This document shows positions 15,869 through 24,793 of a DNA stretch of 64,000 nt, piece by piece. The stretch's first letter is position 1, and each line of letters opens with the position of its first letter. A program made the translations under genes and the position numbers. The stretch lies in contig JAJYLT010000006.1 of assembly GCA_021787565.1 (NCBI GenBank), positions 52,418 to 116,417 of the forward strand, in the 5' to 3' direction. Source of the DNA: Acidobacteriota bacterium. Its GTDB lineage: Bacteria > Acidobacteriota > UBA4820 > DSQY01. The notes beneath the pieces were generated by a model. The model made no database searches. It saw nothing but the letters and a program-made list of their open reading frames with translations, and was not told where the DNA came from.

Positions 15869-17202
15869 ATAGAGCCTGGGTGTCGGCGGCGGGTGCGTGC
15901 CTGCTGGCCGCGGTGATGTGTGTGCCGTTTCGCGCGGCCGAGCCGTTGAGCCTTGCGCAAGCCGAAAGCGCGGCGCTCTCAGCCAATCCCGCATTGCAGG
16001 CGGCGAAGCTGGATGCGGTGGCGGCCGGGAAGCGCACGGCGGAGACCTTCGGGCGCCACTTCGGCGAGCTGGACTTGGTCGGCGTCTACAACCACTTCGA
16101 GCGGGACCGCATCGTGGTGCCCATGGCCGAGGAGCTCTTCGCGGTTCCCGCTCTGGGGATGAGCCAGCTCCCGTGGGACCGCAACCAGGTCCACTACGGC
16201 CTCACCTGGCAGGTTCCCCTCCTGGCGGCCGGAGGGCTCCACGAGGGCGACCGCATCGCGAGGCTCTCCCGAAACGCCTCCGAGCACCTGGCCCTCTTCA
16301 CGCGAGACCAGATCCGCTACAACGTCCGCGCGGCCTACCGAAACGCGCTCATCGTCCAGCACGCCTTGGAAGCGGCGCGGGCCTACGGGGTGGCGCTGGA
16401 GAAGGACGAGGCCGACGCGCAGCTCAAGGTCAAGGTCGGGGCGTGGGCTCCCGTGGACGCGGCCAAGGTCACATACGATCTGCGCGGGGCCGAGGCCCAG
16501 GTGGCCGAGTTCGCCGCGCAGTCGGAAACGGCCCAGGCCACCCTCGCGGCCCTCATGGGCCGGGAGCCCCCCGCCGGAGGATACGAGCTGGAGGACATTG
16601 AGGGAGAGCCACCGGCGCCCGCCGCATCTCCGGAGGCCAATACCCGGACTGCCCTTTCGGGGCGGGGCGACCTGCTCGCCTCACGGGACGCCACGCGCAT
16701 CTTCGAACACAAGAAGCACCTGGCGCTGGAGGCCTTCTCGCCCCAGCTCGTCCTGCAGGCCACCTACCTCCGCAACGACGCGCCGTCGCTCAGGGACCCG
16801 CTCGACACGAGGGAGTGGACCCTCATGCTGAAGGTGCCGCTGTTCAACGGCCTGAGCCGCGTCTACGCCATCCAGGAGGCGGACGCCAATCTCTTGGCAG
16901 CCAAGCAGCGGGAGCGCGCCAAGGAGCTGGAAATCACCACCCAGGTGGCCGACGCCCAGGGCCGACTCGAAGCCGCCAAGGCGCTCTACCAGGCGGGCAA
17001 GGCGCAGCGGGGTCTAGGCCGGGAGGTGGCCCGCGTGGAGCACCTAAAACTGGAGCAGGGAACGGGAAAGATGGAGGACTACCTGGCCGCGAGGGGAGAG
17101 GAACTGGCGGGGGAAACGGCCTACTGGCGGGGCCTCTACGCCTACCAAAGCGCCGTCGATTACCTGGCCTTCGTGACCGCACGGGGAGGAGATCATGAAT
17201 AA
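15865..17202 (+). CDS. TolC-type outer-membrane efflux protein
   Basis: A 445-residue precursor with a signal peptide (cleavage near FRA-AEPLSL) and the repeated long-helix pattern of outer-membrane factors: LSLAQAESAALSANPALQAAK starts the first repeat, and alanine-, glutamine- and glutamate-rich helices follow. It forms the outer-membrane exit duct of a tripartite pump with the next two gene products, whose genes overlap or adjoin it. Length agrees with the family (about 420-480). Confidence 0.9.
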   Translation: MNRAWVSAAGACLLAAVMCVPFRAAEPLSLAQAESAALSANPALQAAKLDAVAAGKRTAETFGRHFGELDLVGVYNHFERDRIVVPMAEELFAVPALGMSQLPWDRNQVHYGLTWQVPLLAAGGLHEGDRIARLSRNASEHLALFTRDQIRYNVRAAYRNALIVQHALEAARAYGVALEKDEADAQLKVKVGAWAPVDAAKVTYDLRGAEAQVAEFAAQSETAQATLAALMGREPPAGGYELEDIEGEPPAPAASPEANTRTALSGRGDLLASRDATRIFEHKKHLALEAFSPQLVLQATYLRNDAPSLRDPLDTREWTLMLKVPLFNGLSRVYAIQEADANLLAAKQRERAKELEITTQVADAQGRLEAAKALYQAGKAQRGLGREVARVEHLKLEQGTGKMEDYLAARGEELAGETAYWRGLYAYQSAVDYLAFVTARGGDHE

Positions 17203-18283
17203 GAAGCTGCTCGCCATCCTGATCGTCGTGGCGGTCGTAGCCGCCGGGGCGACCGTCATCGTCCACAGGCGATACGTCCTCAGGCATCTGCCCCCGCCGC
17301 CCAATCCCCCGATTCCAGTGAACACGGCGGTGGTCAAGGACGGTTCCGTGGGAAGCGCGGTGGATACGGTGGCCCTCGTCGTCTCGGAAACCTCGGCCAC
17401 GGTGTCGGCCCAAGTGTCCGGGGCGCTCCTGGAGGTCCGCTTCCGCGAGGGCGACGCGGTGAAGAAGGGCGAAATCATGGCCCGCATCGACCCCAGCGTG
17501 CTGGAGGACTCCGTCCAGGCGGCCCAGGCCCGCCTCTCCGCAGCGAAGGAAGATCTGGCCAAGCAACAAGCCATCTACGACCGCGACAAGATCCTCTTCG
17601 ACAACCAGGCCGTCGCCAAGCAGGCCTTCGACGTCAGCGGAGCGCAGCTCGCGGCCGTAAAGGCTGCCGAGGTGGGCGCCGAAAAGGCCCTCCAGAGCGC
17701 CAGGACCTTCCGAGGCTACGCCAACGTGCCCGCACCTTACTCGGGCGTGGTGACGGCGCGGCTCGTGGAGCCCGGCGATCTGGCCGCTCCCGGGAAGCCG
17801 CTCTACACCCTTCAGGTCCCCGGTTCGGTGAAGCTCATCTCCAAGCTCTCCCAGGAGACCCTGGCGGCGCTCAAGGCGGGTGACGCCGTGACCTTCTCCG
17901 GCGCGGGACAGCGCCTGACCGCCCAGACCTCACGAATCTATCCCGCGCTCGACGCGGCGCACCTGGGGACGGTGGAAACCGATCTGCCCCAGGCTCCCTT
18001 CGGACTCCAGCCGGGCGCCACCCTCGCCGCGCACTATGCCTCCACCCCCAAGAGCGGTCTCGTGGTGCCCTCCTCGGCCCTCCTCCAGGGGCTCGGCGAA
18101 ACCCTCGTGATCCGCTTGAAGGAGGGCAAGAGCGATCCCGTGCCCGTCGAGGTGACGGGCGAAAGCGGCTCCGAGGCCACGGTCAACGGAGCCATCCGGC
18201 CGGGCGACGTCCTGGTGACGGGCCTGCCCAGCGAACTCATGGCCCTGACCGCCGGAACGCCGCTGGCCCCCCGGGGGAGGTAG
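17195..18283 (+). CDS. RND efflux adaptor (periplasmic membrane fusion protein)
   Basis: A 362-residue protein with one N-terminal membrane segment, a lipoyl-like half (VSGALLEVRFREGDAVKKGEIMARID), a coiled-coil hairpin of about 60 residues, the second lipoyl half (VPAPYSGVVTARLVEPGDLAAPGKPLY) and a beta-barrel/MP domain. It bridges the RND pump and the outer-membrane factor. It overlaps the upstream gene by 8 bases and ends 2 bases before the pump gene. Confidence 0.92.
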   Translation: MNKKLLAILIVVAVVAAGATVIVHRRYVLRHLPPPPNPPIPVNTAVVKDGSVGSAVDTVALVVSETSATVSAQVSGALLEVRFREGDAVKKGEIMARIDPSVLEDSVQAAQARLSAAKEDLAKQQAIYDRDKILFDNQAVAKQAFDVSGAQLAAVKAAEVGAEKALQSARTFRGYANVPAPYSGVVTARLVEPGDLAAPGKPLYTLQVPGSVKLISKLSQETLAALKAGDAVTFSGAGQRLTAQTSRIYPALDAAHLGTVETDLPQAPFGLQPGATLAAHYASTPKSGLVVPSSALLQGLGETLVIRLKEGKSDPVPVEVTGESGSEATVNGAIRPGDVLVTGLPSELMALTAGTPLAPRGR

Positions 18284-18285
18284 CC

Positions 18286-21200
18286 ATGCGCCTGGTGGAA
18301 AGCTACGTCAAGAAGCCCCACCTGCTCCTCTCCGTCGTTCTGCTGCTGGCGGTGGTGGGGGTGGTGGGCTTCTTCAGGCTGCCTGTGAACCTCTTTCCCG
18401 ACAGCGAAAGGCCCCAGATCGCCGTGGTCACCGTCTGGCCCGGCGCCTCGGCCGACGACGTGGATTCGGACGTCAGCCGGGTCATCGAGAAGGAGCTCAA
18501 GACCGTCGAACTCGTGCGCCGCGTGACCTCCACCTCCAACGACGAGGTCTCGGTGGTCATGGCCGAGTTCCGCTACAGGAAGGGCCTCGACTCCGCGGCC
18601 ACGGACGTATCCAACTCTCTCAACAAGATCCGGCCCCTCCTGCCGCCGGACATCCGCCCCTTCCAGGTCTACAAGGTCTCCTCGGCCACGCCGGCGGTGC
18701 TGACCCTCGCGCTGACGCCCAGAGAGGGCTCGCACCTGGACCTCTCCATGATCCGCCAGCTCGCGGACAACCCCATCAAGGAGGCGCTCCTGCGCCTTCC
18801 AGACGTGGCCAACGTGGAGGTGTTCGGGGCTTACCAGCCGGTCGTGCGCGTGACCCTCGACCCCAACAAGCTCCAGGCCTACCACCTGAGCCCCGGCCAG
18901 GTCGTGCAGGCGCTGAACGCCTGGAACCGCAATACTCCCGAGGGCCTGCTCGTCACGGACCAGAGCCACATCCTTCTCAAGAACCAAGGGGAGTTCAAGC
19001 GGCCCGAGGAGGTGAGCGGCGTGGTGGTGAGCGCCGGCGCCGGGCCGCCCGTCTACCTGCGCGACGTGGCCACGGTGGAGAGAAGCATCCAGGAGCGCCT
19101 GTCAGCCTTCCACGGCAACGGCAAGAGCGCCATCGGCATCAACATCCAGCGGGCCCTGTCGGGTTACGCCCTGCCCACCATCGCCTCGGTGACGGCCCAA
19201 CTGCCCTCCCTGGAACGGCAGTACCCGGGCATCCGGTTCGAGATCGCCGACACCCAGGGCGAGCTGATCCACACGAGCGTCTCCAACATGGTGGACGCCC
19301 TGCGCGACGCCATCCTCATGACCATCATCGCCATCTTTCTCTTCCTCGCCGACGTGCGCGGCATGATCCTGGCGGGCATCTCCATCCCCTTCACCTACCT
19401 CATCACCTTCGCCTTCATGTGGCTCTTCGGCTTCGAGTTCGACCTGGTGACGCTGACGGGGGTCATCCTCGGCGTGGGCATGCTCCTGGACGACGCCATC
19501 GTCGTCCTGGAGAACATCGAGCGGCACTACCACAAATTAGGCAAGGATATTCGGGAGGCGACCATCGGCGGCACGCAGGAGGTCATGCTCGCCATCCTCT
19601 CGGGCACTTACGCCACCGTTGTGGTGCTCCTCCCCATCATCTTCATCGGCGGCTTTGTCCAGACGGTCTTGAGGCCATTGAGCCTCACGCTCTCCATCGC
19701 ACTTGTCGCCTCGTACATCGTGTCCGTGACCATCCTGCCCATCCTGGCCCCCTTCATCCTCAGGCTCGGCGGTCGCGTGGAGCGATGGAACTGGGAGCTA
19801 AAGCTCGACCAGATCGTGACGGGCAAGATCCTCCACGGCATCCAGGAGTTCTTCGTTTCGGCCGTGGATTTCGCCCTGGGGCACAAGGTCTTCTTCATCC
19901 TTCCGGCCATGATGCTGCTCGTGCTGACGGGCCGGGTGCTCATGCCCCTCATCGGGCGGGACCTCATGCCGCCTATGGACACGGGCATCTTCCGCGTCAC
20001 CTTCGAGGCCTACCCCAACACCTCCCTGGAGGAGACGGAGGCGCTGCTCGGCCAGGTGGAGGCGGTGATCAAGAACCAGCCCGGCGTGACCATGGTCTCC
20101 TCCACCCTCGGTTCGGAGCCGGGCATCCTCTCCTTCGGCTCGGGCCGCAACCCCCAGCAGGCCTTCATTACCGTGCACCTCGTGAACCGATTCCAGCGCA
20201 AGCAGACCATGTGGCAGATCGAGAAAGCGGTGGAGGACCAGCTTCTCAAGATCCCCGGGATCCGCTTCCCGGCAGCGTTCGACTACGGCGCCACCCCTCT
20301 CTCGACCATCCGTTCCACCGTGGACCTCATGATCTCGGGTCCCGATCCCAAAGTGCTGGCCCAACTCCAGGAGGAGGTGGCGAAGCGGGTGAGGACGGTC
20401 GGAGGCCTCACCGCCGTGGTCCCGACGTGGACCCTGGACCGCCTGGAATACCGGTTCTTCCCGGACGCCGACCGCATGGCCATCTACGGCACCGACGCCG
20501 CCATGGTCGCGGCCCAAGTCAGCGCCCAGGTGAAGGGCCTTCCGGCCACGCTCTTCCGAGTGCCCGGCCAGGACTCCTTCGCCGTCTGGGTGCAGGCCCG
20601 GGCCCAGCGGCGCGAGAACCCGCAGGACCTGACGACCCTGCCCATCCTCACCCCGCGAGGCCCCATCCCGCTCTCCTCCCTGGGCCGCGTGGAGCGGGAC
20701 TTCGTCCCCACGCTCCACACCCGGCAGAACCTCCAGGAGACGGTGGACGTGCTCGGCTACCGCAGCACCGCCGCCGTGACCCACATCAACGACAACGTGG
20801 CCGCCGCGCTCAAGGGCCTGAAGCTGCCGCCTGGGTATGCCATTCAGGACGAAGGCGAGCGCAAGACCATGGACGAAGCCTTTTCGGCCCTCATGAAGGC
20901 GCTGCTCCTGGGCCTGGTCCTGCTCTACTTCTCCCTCGTACCGGCCTTTAAGTCCTTCGTGCACCCGCTCACCATCATGGTGGCCATCCCTCTCGGCATC
21001 ATCGGCGCCGCGTGGGCCATGCTGCTGACGGGCAAGCACTCGTGCATGCCCTCCTTCATGGGAATGATCCTGCTGGCGGGCATCGTGGTGAAGAACTCCA
21101 TCCTGCTCATCGACTTCATCCTGGAGGCGCGGGCGCGCGGCGAGAGCCGCCACGACGCCCTGGTGGGTTCGGTGAGAGTCAGGACCCGCCCCATCCTCAT

Positions 21201-21417
21201 GACCGCCGTCGGCACCGCCGTGGGCATGCTACCCATCGCCCTGCAGTGGGCCATCGGCCTGGAGCGGCTCAGCCCTCTCGCGGTGGTGGCCATCGGCGGC
21301 CTCATGGTCTCCACCTTCCTGACACTGATCTACGTTCCCGTCTTCTACGAACTGTTCGACACGCTGCAAACCAAAGTGGCTGCGCTGTTTGGGAGAGGTG
21401 AGGGGGCGGAGACATGA
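18286..21417 (+). CDS. RND-family efflux pump
   Basis: A 1043-residue inner-membrane proton antiporter with the twelve-segment, two-loop RND layout: first segment at residues 11-30, periplasmic loops at ~35-330 and ~555-860, and the relay Asp-Asp pair in TM4 (GVILGVGMLLDDAIVVLENI). That D-D pattern is the HAE1/AcrB-like type and differs from the CusA heavy-metal type, so the substrate is not obviously a metal ion in spite of the ArsR control. TM11 has GMILLAGIVVKNSILLIDFI. Start follows GGGGGAGGTAGCC. Confidence 0.93.
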   Translation: MRLVESYVKKPHLLLSVVLLLAVVGVVGFFRLPVNLFPDSERPQIAVVTVWPGASADDVDSDVSRVIEKELKTVELVRRVTSTSNDEVSVVMAEFRYRKGLDSAATDVSNSLNKIRPLLPPDIRPFQVYKVSSATPAVLTLALTPREGSHLDLSMIRQLADNPIKEALLRLPDVANVEVFGAYQPVVRVTLDPNKLQAYHLSPGQVVQALNAWNRNTPEGLLVTDQSHILLKNQGEFKRPEEVSGVVVSAGAGPPVYLRDVATVERSIQERLSAFHGNGKSAIGINIQRALSGYALPTIASVTAQLPSLERQYPGIRFEIADTQGELIHTSVSNMVDALRDAILMTIIAIFLFLADVRGMILAGISIPFTYLITFAFMWLFGFEFDLVTLTGVILGVGMLLDDAIVVLENIERHYHKLGKDIREATIGGTQEVMLAILSGTYATVVVLLPIIFIGGFVQTVLRPLSLTLSIALVASYIVSVTILPILAPFILRLGGRVERWNWELKLDQIVTGKILHGIQEFFVSAVDFALGHKVFFILPAMMLLVLTGRVLMPLIGRDLMPPMDTGIFRVTFEAYPNTSLEETEALLGQVEAVIKNQPGVTMVSSTLGSEPGILSFGSGRNPQQAFITVHLVNRFQRKQTMWQIEKAVEDQLLKIPGIRFPAAFDYGATPLSTIRSTVDLMISGPDPKVLAQLQEEVAKRVRTVGGLTAVVPTWTLDRLEYRFFPDADRMAIYGTDAAMVAAQVSAQVKGLPATLFRVPGQDSFAVWVQARAQRRENPQDLTTLPILTPRGPIPLSSLGRVERDFVPTLHTRQNLQETVDVLGYRSTAAVTHINDNVAAALKGLKLPPGYAIQDEGERKTMDEAFSALMKALLLGLVLLYFSLVPAFKSFVHPLTIMVAIPLGIIGAAWAMLLTGKHSCMPSFMGMILLAGIVVKNSILLIDFILEARARGESRHDALVGSVRVRTRPILMTAVGTAVGMLPIALQWAIGLERLSPLAVVAIGGLMVSTFLTLIYVPVFYELFDTLQTKVAALFGRGEGAET

Positions 21418-21437
21418 GGAACCAGTGAATTCAGGAG

Positions 21438-21485
21438 GGGGAGCGGGAGCGCAAGCAGTTGGGTTCAATCCGCTCCCGGCTCCCC
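21438..21485 (+). terminator. GC-rich hairpin behind the RND gene
   Basis: GGGGAGCGGGAGCG (21438-21451) pairs with CGCTCCCGGCTCCCC (21471-21485) with one bulge, 21 bases after the pump stop codon. There is no T-tract, so termination efficiency is uncertain. A weaker, related G/C stretch (GGTTGATCCGCTCCCCG) follows the next gene. Confidence 0.5.
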
Positions 21486-21522
21486 AGAGCACCACGGCAC
21501 GCGGCCAAGAAGGAGAAGAACG

Positions 21523-21897
21523 ATGGAGATGAAAACGCCGCCCACGGCCGACCAGGTCCTGGGCATGATGAAGGCGAAGATGGGCGCCACGCTCCCCGAG
21601 TGGCCGGAGGCACTGGCGAAGCTCGCACCGGACCTCATCGTGGCTACGGGTATCACGTCAGCCCAGAGCGTGGGGCGGGAGGAAAGCACGATTCCGGCCA
21701 AGTACCGCAGCCTCATCGCCGTGGCCGCCGCCCTCGGCCGAGGGCAGAAGGGCTGCGCCCGCTCCCAGGCCCATATGGCCGTTCAGGCCGGCGCCACCGC
21801 CGGGGAGGTCATGGATGCCGTGCGCATCGCGCGCCACCTCGCCGCGGCCGGGATCCTCGATGCGGCTTCGGACCTGCTCAAAGACCTCGCGGGGTGA
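21523..21897 (+). CDS. Carboxymuconolactone-decarboxylase (AhpD-like) family protein
   Basis: A 124-residue all-helical protein of the CMD family. The redox motif of AhpD-like members, C-x2-C-x2-H, reads CARSQAHMA here (Cys78, Ser81, His84), so the second cysteine is replaced by serine and classical disulfide chemistry is unlikely. It stands alone between the RND pump and an FmdE-like gene, preceded by AAGGAGAAGAACG. A peroxidase-partner role is therefore doubtful; no other function can be read. Confidence 0.85.
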   Translation: MEMKTPPTADQVLGMMKAKMGATLPEWPEALAKLAPDLIVATGITSAQSVGREESTIPAKYRSLIAVAAALGRGQKGCARSQAHMAVQAGATAGEVMDAVRIARHLAAAGILDAASDLLKDLAG

Positions 21898-21981
21898 AGA
21901 GAGCGTGAGGAGTGATCGGGGGCGGGCTGGGTTGATCCGCTCCCCGCTCCCCGCACTGAAGACAGGAGGGAGGAGCGTACC

Positions 21982-22593
21982 ATGACCGAACATAAACGTC
22001 GCTATTCTCCGCCGCCATGGGCTTTCCAATTCCACGGCCACGTCTGCCCCTTCATGCCCCTGGGCTACCGCATGGGCGTGTTGGCGCTTGAGAAGCTGGG
22101 GGTCTCGCACGAGAAGGACCACACTCTTCACGTCGTCTGCGAGCTCGGCGAAGGCCATCCCCAGACGTGCCTGATGGACGGCATTCAGATCGCCACGGGC
22201 GCCACCTTCGGGAAGACGCTCATGGAGAAGACCTATTGGGGTAAGCTCGCGGCCACCTTCTGGTATCCCCACAAGACCCCCGTCCGCTACAGCCTGAAAC
22301 CCGAGTTCCTCAAGGAGATGGGGCAGTTCGAGTTCTTCACCTACCGGAAGAAGGGCATCGAGCCGTCGGGCATCCCGGAGGCCGTAACGCAAGAGGTCAT
22401 CGAGTGGGGCGTGAGCCTGCCTGACGACAAGATCTACACCGCCGCCGAGCGGCCCGACTTCCACTACCAGCCGCCCAAGGGCTCCTTCGCCAGCGCCATC
22501 TGCACGGGTTGCGGCGAGCTCGTCTTCGAGCGCTACGTCCGGATGAAGGACGGCAAGCCCTACTGCATCCCGTGTTCGGGGTACAAGGGGTAG
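21982..22593 (+). CDS. FmdE/FwdE-family protein with C-terminal zinc ribbon
   Basis: A 203-residue protein. The N-terminal domain has the FmdE hallmark FHGHVCPFMPLGYRMG, and ELGEGHPQTCLMDGIQIATGATFG adds the second conserved Cys region. A C-terminal ribbon reads CTGCGELVFERYV...CIPCSG. In methanogens the family is associated with formylmethanofuran dehydrogenase; in bacteria such genes often occur near molybdenum enzymes or metal uptake systems and their role is unproven. AGGAGGGAGGAGCG precedes the start. Confidence 0.88.
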   Translation: MTEHKRRYSPPPWAFQFHGHVCPFMPLGYRMGVLALEKLGVSHEKDHTLHVVCELGEGHPQTCLMDGIQIATGATFGKTLMEKTYWGKLAATFWYPHKTPVRYSLKPEFLKEMGQFEFFTYRKKGIEPSGIPEAVTQEVIEWGVSLPDDKIYTAAERPDFHYQPPKGSFASAICTGCGELVFERYVRMKDGKPYCIPCSGYKG

Positions 22594-22622
22594 AGATGGA
22601 AAGCTCGAGAGGAGAGGATGGG

Positions 22623-22748
22623 GTGAGTAGGTGAGTGGGTGAGTAGGTGAGTGGGTGAGTAGGTGAGTGGGTGAAGAAGGCCATCGTCGCGCTTCTCACT
22701 TTTCACTTTCTTCGCTCCTCACTCCTCACTTCCCGCTCCTCACTTTTC
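22623..22748. repeat. Composite tandem repeat, copy 1 (octamers, core, heptamers)
   Basis: Six octamers alternate GTGAGTAG and GTGAGTGG (22623-22670). They are followed by a core (22672-22693) that on the minus strand reads GCGCGACGATGGCCTTCTTC, and by heptamers of the type GTGARRA on the minus strand (22690-22748). The same three-part order, in the opposite orientation, occurs at 48972-49174 and 49964-50046. Confidence 0.75.
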
Positions 22749-22763
22749 TTGAGGGAGCCCCCC

Positions 22764-23690
22764 ATGACTGGCCACCACCACGATCATGGCCTGCGCGAGA
22801 ATGGCTCCATGGACCGAAGGCTCTGGGCGAGCGCGGGCCTCAACGGCGCCATCACCCTGGCTGAATTTCTAGGCGGCCTCTTCTCGGGCAGCTTGGCGCT
22901 CCTTTCGGACTCGGCCCACAACCTGAGCGACGTGGCGGCGGTGGTGCTGGCCCTCTGGGCCCGGCGCTACAGCCGCCGACCGCCCACCACGCGCCACACC
23001 TATGGCTTCAAGCGGGCGGAGGTCCTCGCGGCTCTCTTCAACGCCGTCGTTCTCATCGCCATCACCGTGCTCATCGCGCGGGAGGCCTTCGTGCGCCTCA
23101 TGCACCCGGAGCCGGTCCAGCAGGGGCTCATGCTGGCCGTGGCGTTGGTGGCCCTCGTCGCCAACGTGGGCTCGGTCTTCCTCCTGAAGCACCACGACAA
23201 GGACGACGTCAACGTGCGCAGCGCCTTCCTCCACATGGCCCAGGACGCCCTGGCCTCCCTCGCTGTGGTCATCGCGGCGCTCCTTGCGCACACGCGCATC
23301 GGGCCCTATGTGGACCCGGCGGCGGCGCTCCTGGTGGGGCTCGCCGTGCTGCGTAGCGCCCTTTCGCTCGTTTGGGAGGCCGTCTCCACGCTGATGGAGG
23401 GGGTGCCTCAAGACGTGGATCTGGAAGCGATCGTGGCGCGTGTGACCCGCGATTTCCCGGCGGCGAGGCTCCACCACGTTCACGTCTGGCAGAACGGCCC
23501 CGGCCAGCGGCTCCTGACGGCCCATGTGATCCTCGAGACCAGTATGGACGGCGCGGCCATCCAGGCGCTCTTTGGGGAGATCAAGAATCTGCTCCACGAG
23601 GAGTGGGCCGTCACCCACGCTACGCTGGAGCCCGAAGTGGCCGGTTGCGGCGAGAGCGGCCTCCTCGGCCAATGGGAGGATCGTGCATGA
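22764..23690 (+). CDS. Cation diffusion facilitator (CzcD-like) divalent metal exporter
   Basis: A 308-residue CDF transporter that exchanges Zn(II), Co(II) or Cd(II) for protons. The N-terminus is His-rich (MTGHHHDHG), TM2 has SLALLSDSAHNLSDV (H-x3-D site) and TM5 has SAFLHMAQDALASL (the second H-x3-D). A C-terminal ferredoxin-like metal domain follows with HHVHVWQNGP. The ORF opens further upstream at 22671 within the repeat, but ATG 22764 has GAGGGAG at correct spacing and the family N-terminus. Its stop overlaps the porin start. Confidence 0.94.
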   Translation: MTGHHHDHGLRENGSMDRRLWASAGLNGAITLAEFLGGLFSGSLALLSDSAHNLSDVAAVVLALWARRYSRRPPTTRHTYGFKRAEVLAALFNAVVLIAITVLIAREAFVRLMHPEPVQQGLMLAVALVALVANVGSVFLLKHHDKDDVNVRSAFLHMAQDALASLAVVIAALLAHTRIGPYVDPAAALLVGLAVLRSALSLVWEAVSTLMEGVPQDVDLEAIVARVTRDFPAARLHHVHVWQNGPGQRLLTAHVILETSMDGAAIQALFGEIKNLLHEEWAVTHATLEPEVAGCGESGLLGQWEDRA

Positions 23691-24790
23691 GGGGGCAAAT
23701 CGGCCTCGGGTTCCTGCTCGCGCTGGCCTTTGGCGCCACGGCGGCGTTCGCCGATGGTGCCGGAATGCCCTCGCCCTATCTGCCCGCGCTCGGCTCCTAC
23801 ATCCAGTTCCGTTACACGGACCCGAGCGAGGGGCTGGACACCTGGGCGATCCGCCGCTTCAAGGCCATGCTCGACGGCGGGCCGGCGGACGGCCTCCACT
23901 ACCACGTGCAGTTCATCTACAAAACCAACCTCCAGAGCTCGACCGACGACCAGATCTACCTACAGGACGCCTACGTCGTCGTTCCCGCGAGCAATCGCCT
24001 CGCCTTCAAAATAGGCCAGTTCGTCCCCCCCTTCGGCCTCGAACGCTTCGAGCCCGATTCTGCTCTCGACCTCATCGACCGGACCGACCTGACCAACCGC
24101 ATGGTGGTCAACGGCAACTTGGGCAAGAGCTTCGCCCGCGACAGGGGGGTGGAGGGCGACTTCGGCCGCGGCGGCCTTTGCCTTTCGCTCGGTCTTTTCC
24201 AGGGCGAGGGGGCCAACATGGACCCCAGGGGCAACGGCCCCTTGGGCGTGGTCCGCGCAAGCTACGGAGGGAAGGAGAAGGATTCCGGCACGCCGTGGTT
24301 CTGTCGCGCGGGGCTGGCCGCTTCGGACCGGCGCGACGCGGACATGAATCTATCGTCCGAGATGACGGGGCTCAGCAGGAAGCTCACGGGCCGCTTCGCC
24401 GGCCGCGATAGCCGCCTCAACGCATTCGCCGAAGGCGGCTGGGGCAAATTGCGCGGCCAGGCGGAGTACTTCCGGGCGTGGCTCTCGCCGGATCGAGGGG
24501 GCGAAATCGCCGCCCACGGCGCCTACTGCCAGGTGGCCTACCTGCCCGTGGAGCAGCTCATCCTCGCCCTGCGCTATGAGTGGTTCACGCCCGATGTCCA
24601 TGAAGAAAAGGCCCCCTCCCTGCGGCAGTGGGACTCTTCCGTCACTTACGATTTCCGCCGCGTGCCCTTGCGCCTGGTGGCCGACTACCTCTCCCCGCGC
24701 GGGGGGGGTGAGGCCTACACCCACACGTGGAGGTTCCAGGTTCAGTACGTGCTATTGAAGGGCTGGCGGATCGGCCGCTGGGGGGCCTAA
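23687..24790 (+). CDS. Phosphate-selective porin O/P-like outer-membrane protein
   Basis: A 367-residue precursor with a signal peptide (AFA-DGAGMP) and alternating beta-strand composition through to the C-terminus. The stretch IYLQDAYVVVPASNRLAFKIGQFVPPFGLERF resembles the OprO/OprP family, where such strands form the channel. Substrate (phosphate, arsenate or another oxyanion) cannot be read from sequence. It is coupled to the CDF gene by ATGA, with GGGAGGATC upstream. Confidence 0.8.
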   Translation: MRGQIGLGFLLALAFGATAAFADGAGMPSPYLPALGSYIQFRYTDPSEGLDTWAIRRFKAMLDGGPADGLHYHVQFIYKTNLQSSTDDQIYLQDAYVVVPASNRLAFKIGQFVPPFGLERFEPDSALDLIDRTDLTNRMVVNGNLGKSFARDRGVEGDFGRGGLCLSLGLFQGEGANMDPRGNGPLGVVRASYGGKEKDSGTPWFCRAGLAASDRRDADMNLSSEMTGLSRKLTGRFAGRDSRLNAFAEGGWGKLRGQAEYFRAWLSPDRGGEIAAHGAYCQVAYLPVEQLILALRYEWFTPDVHEEKAPSLRQWDSSVTYDFRRVPLRLVADYLSPRGGGEAYTHTWRFQVQYVLLKGWRIGRWGA

Positions 24791-24793
24791 GCG

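Noticed and set aside
18286..21417. CusA-type heavy-metal RND pump
   Set aside because: TM4 has the Asp-Asp pair of AcrB-like pumps and no CusA-type methionine cluster is evident, so a metal-ion substrate was not assigned.
21523..21897. AhpD peroxidase partner
   Set aside because: The second cysteine of the C-x2-C motif is serine, so normal AhpD redox chemistry is unlikely.
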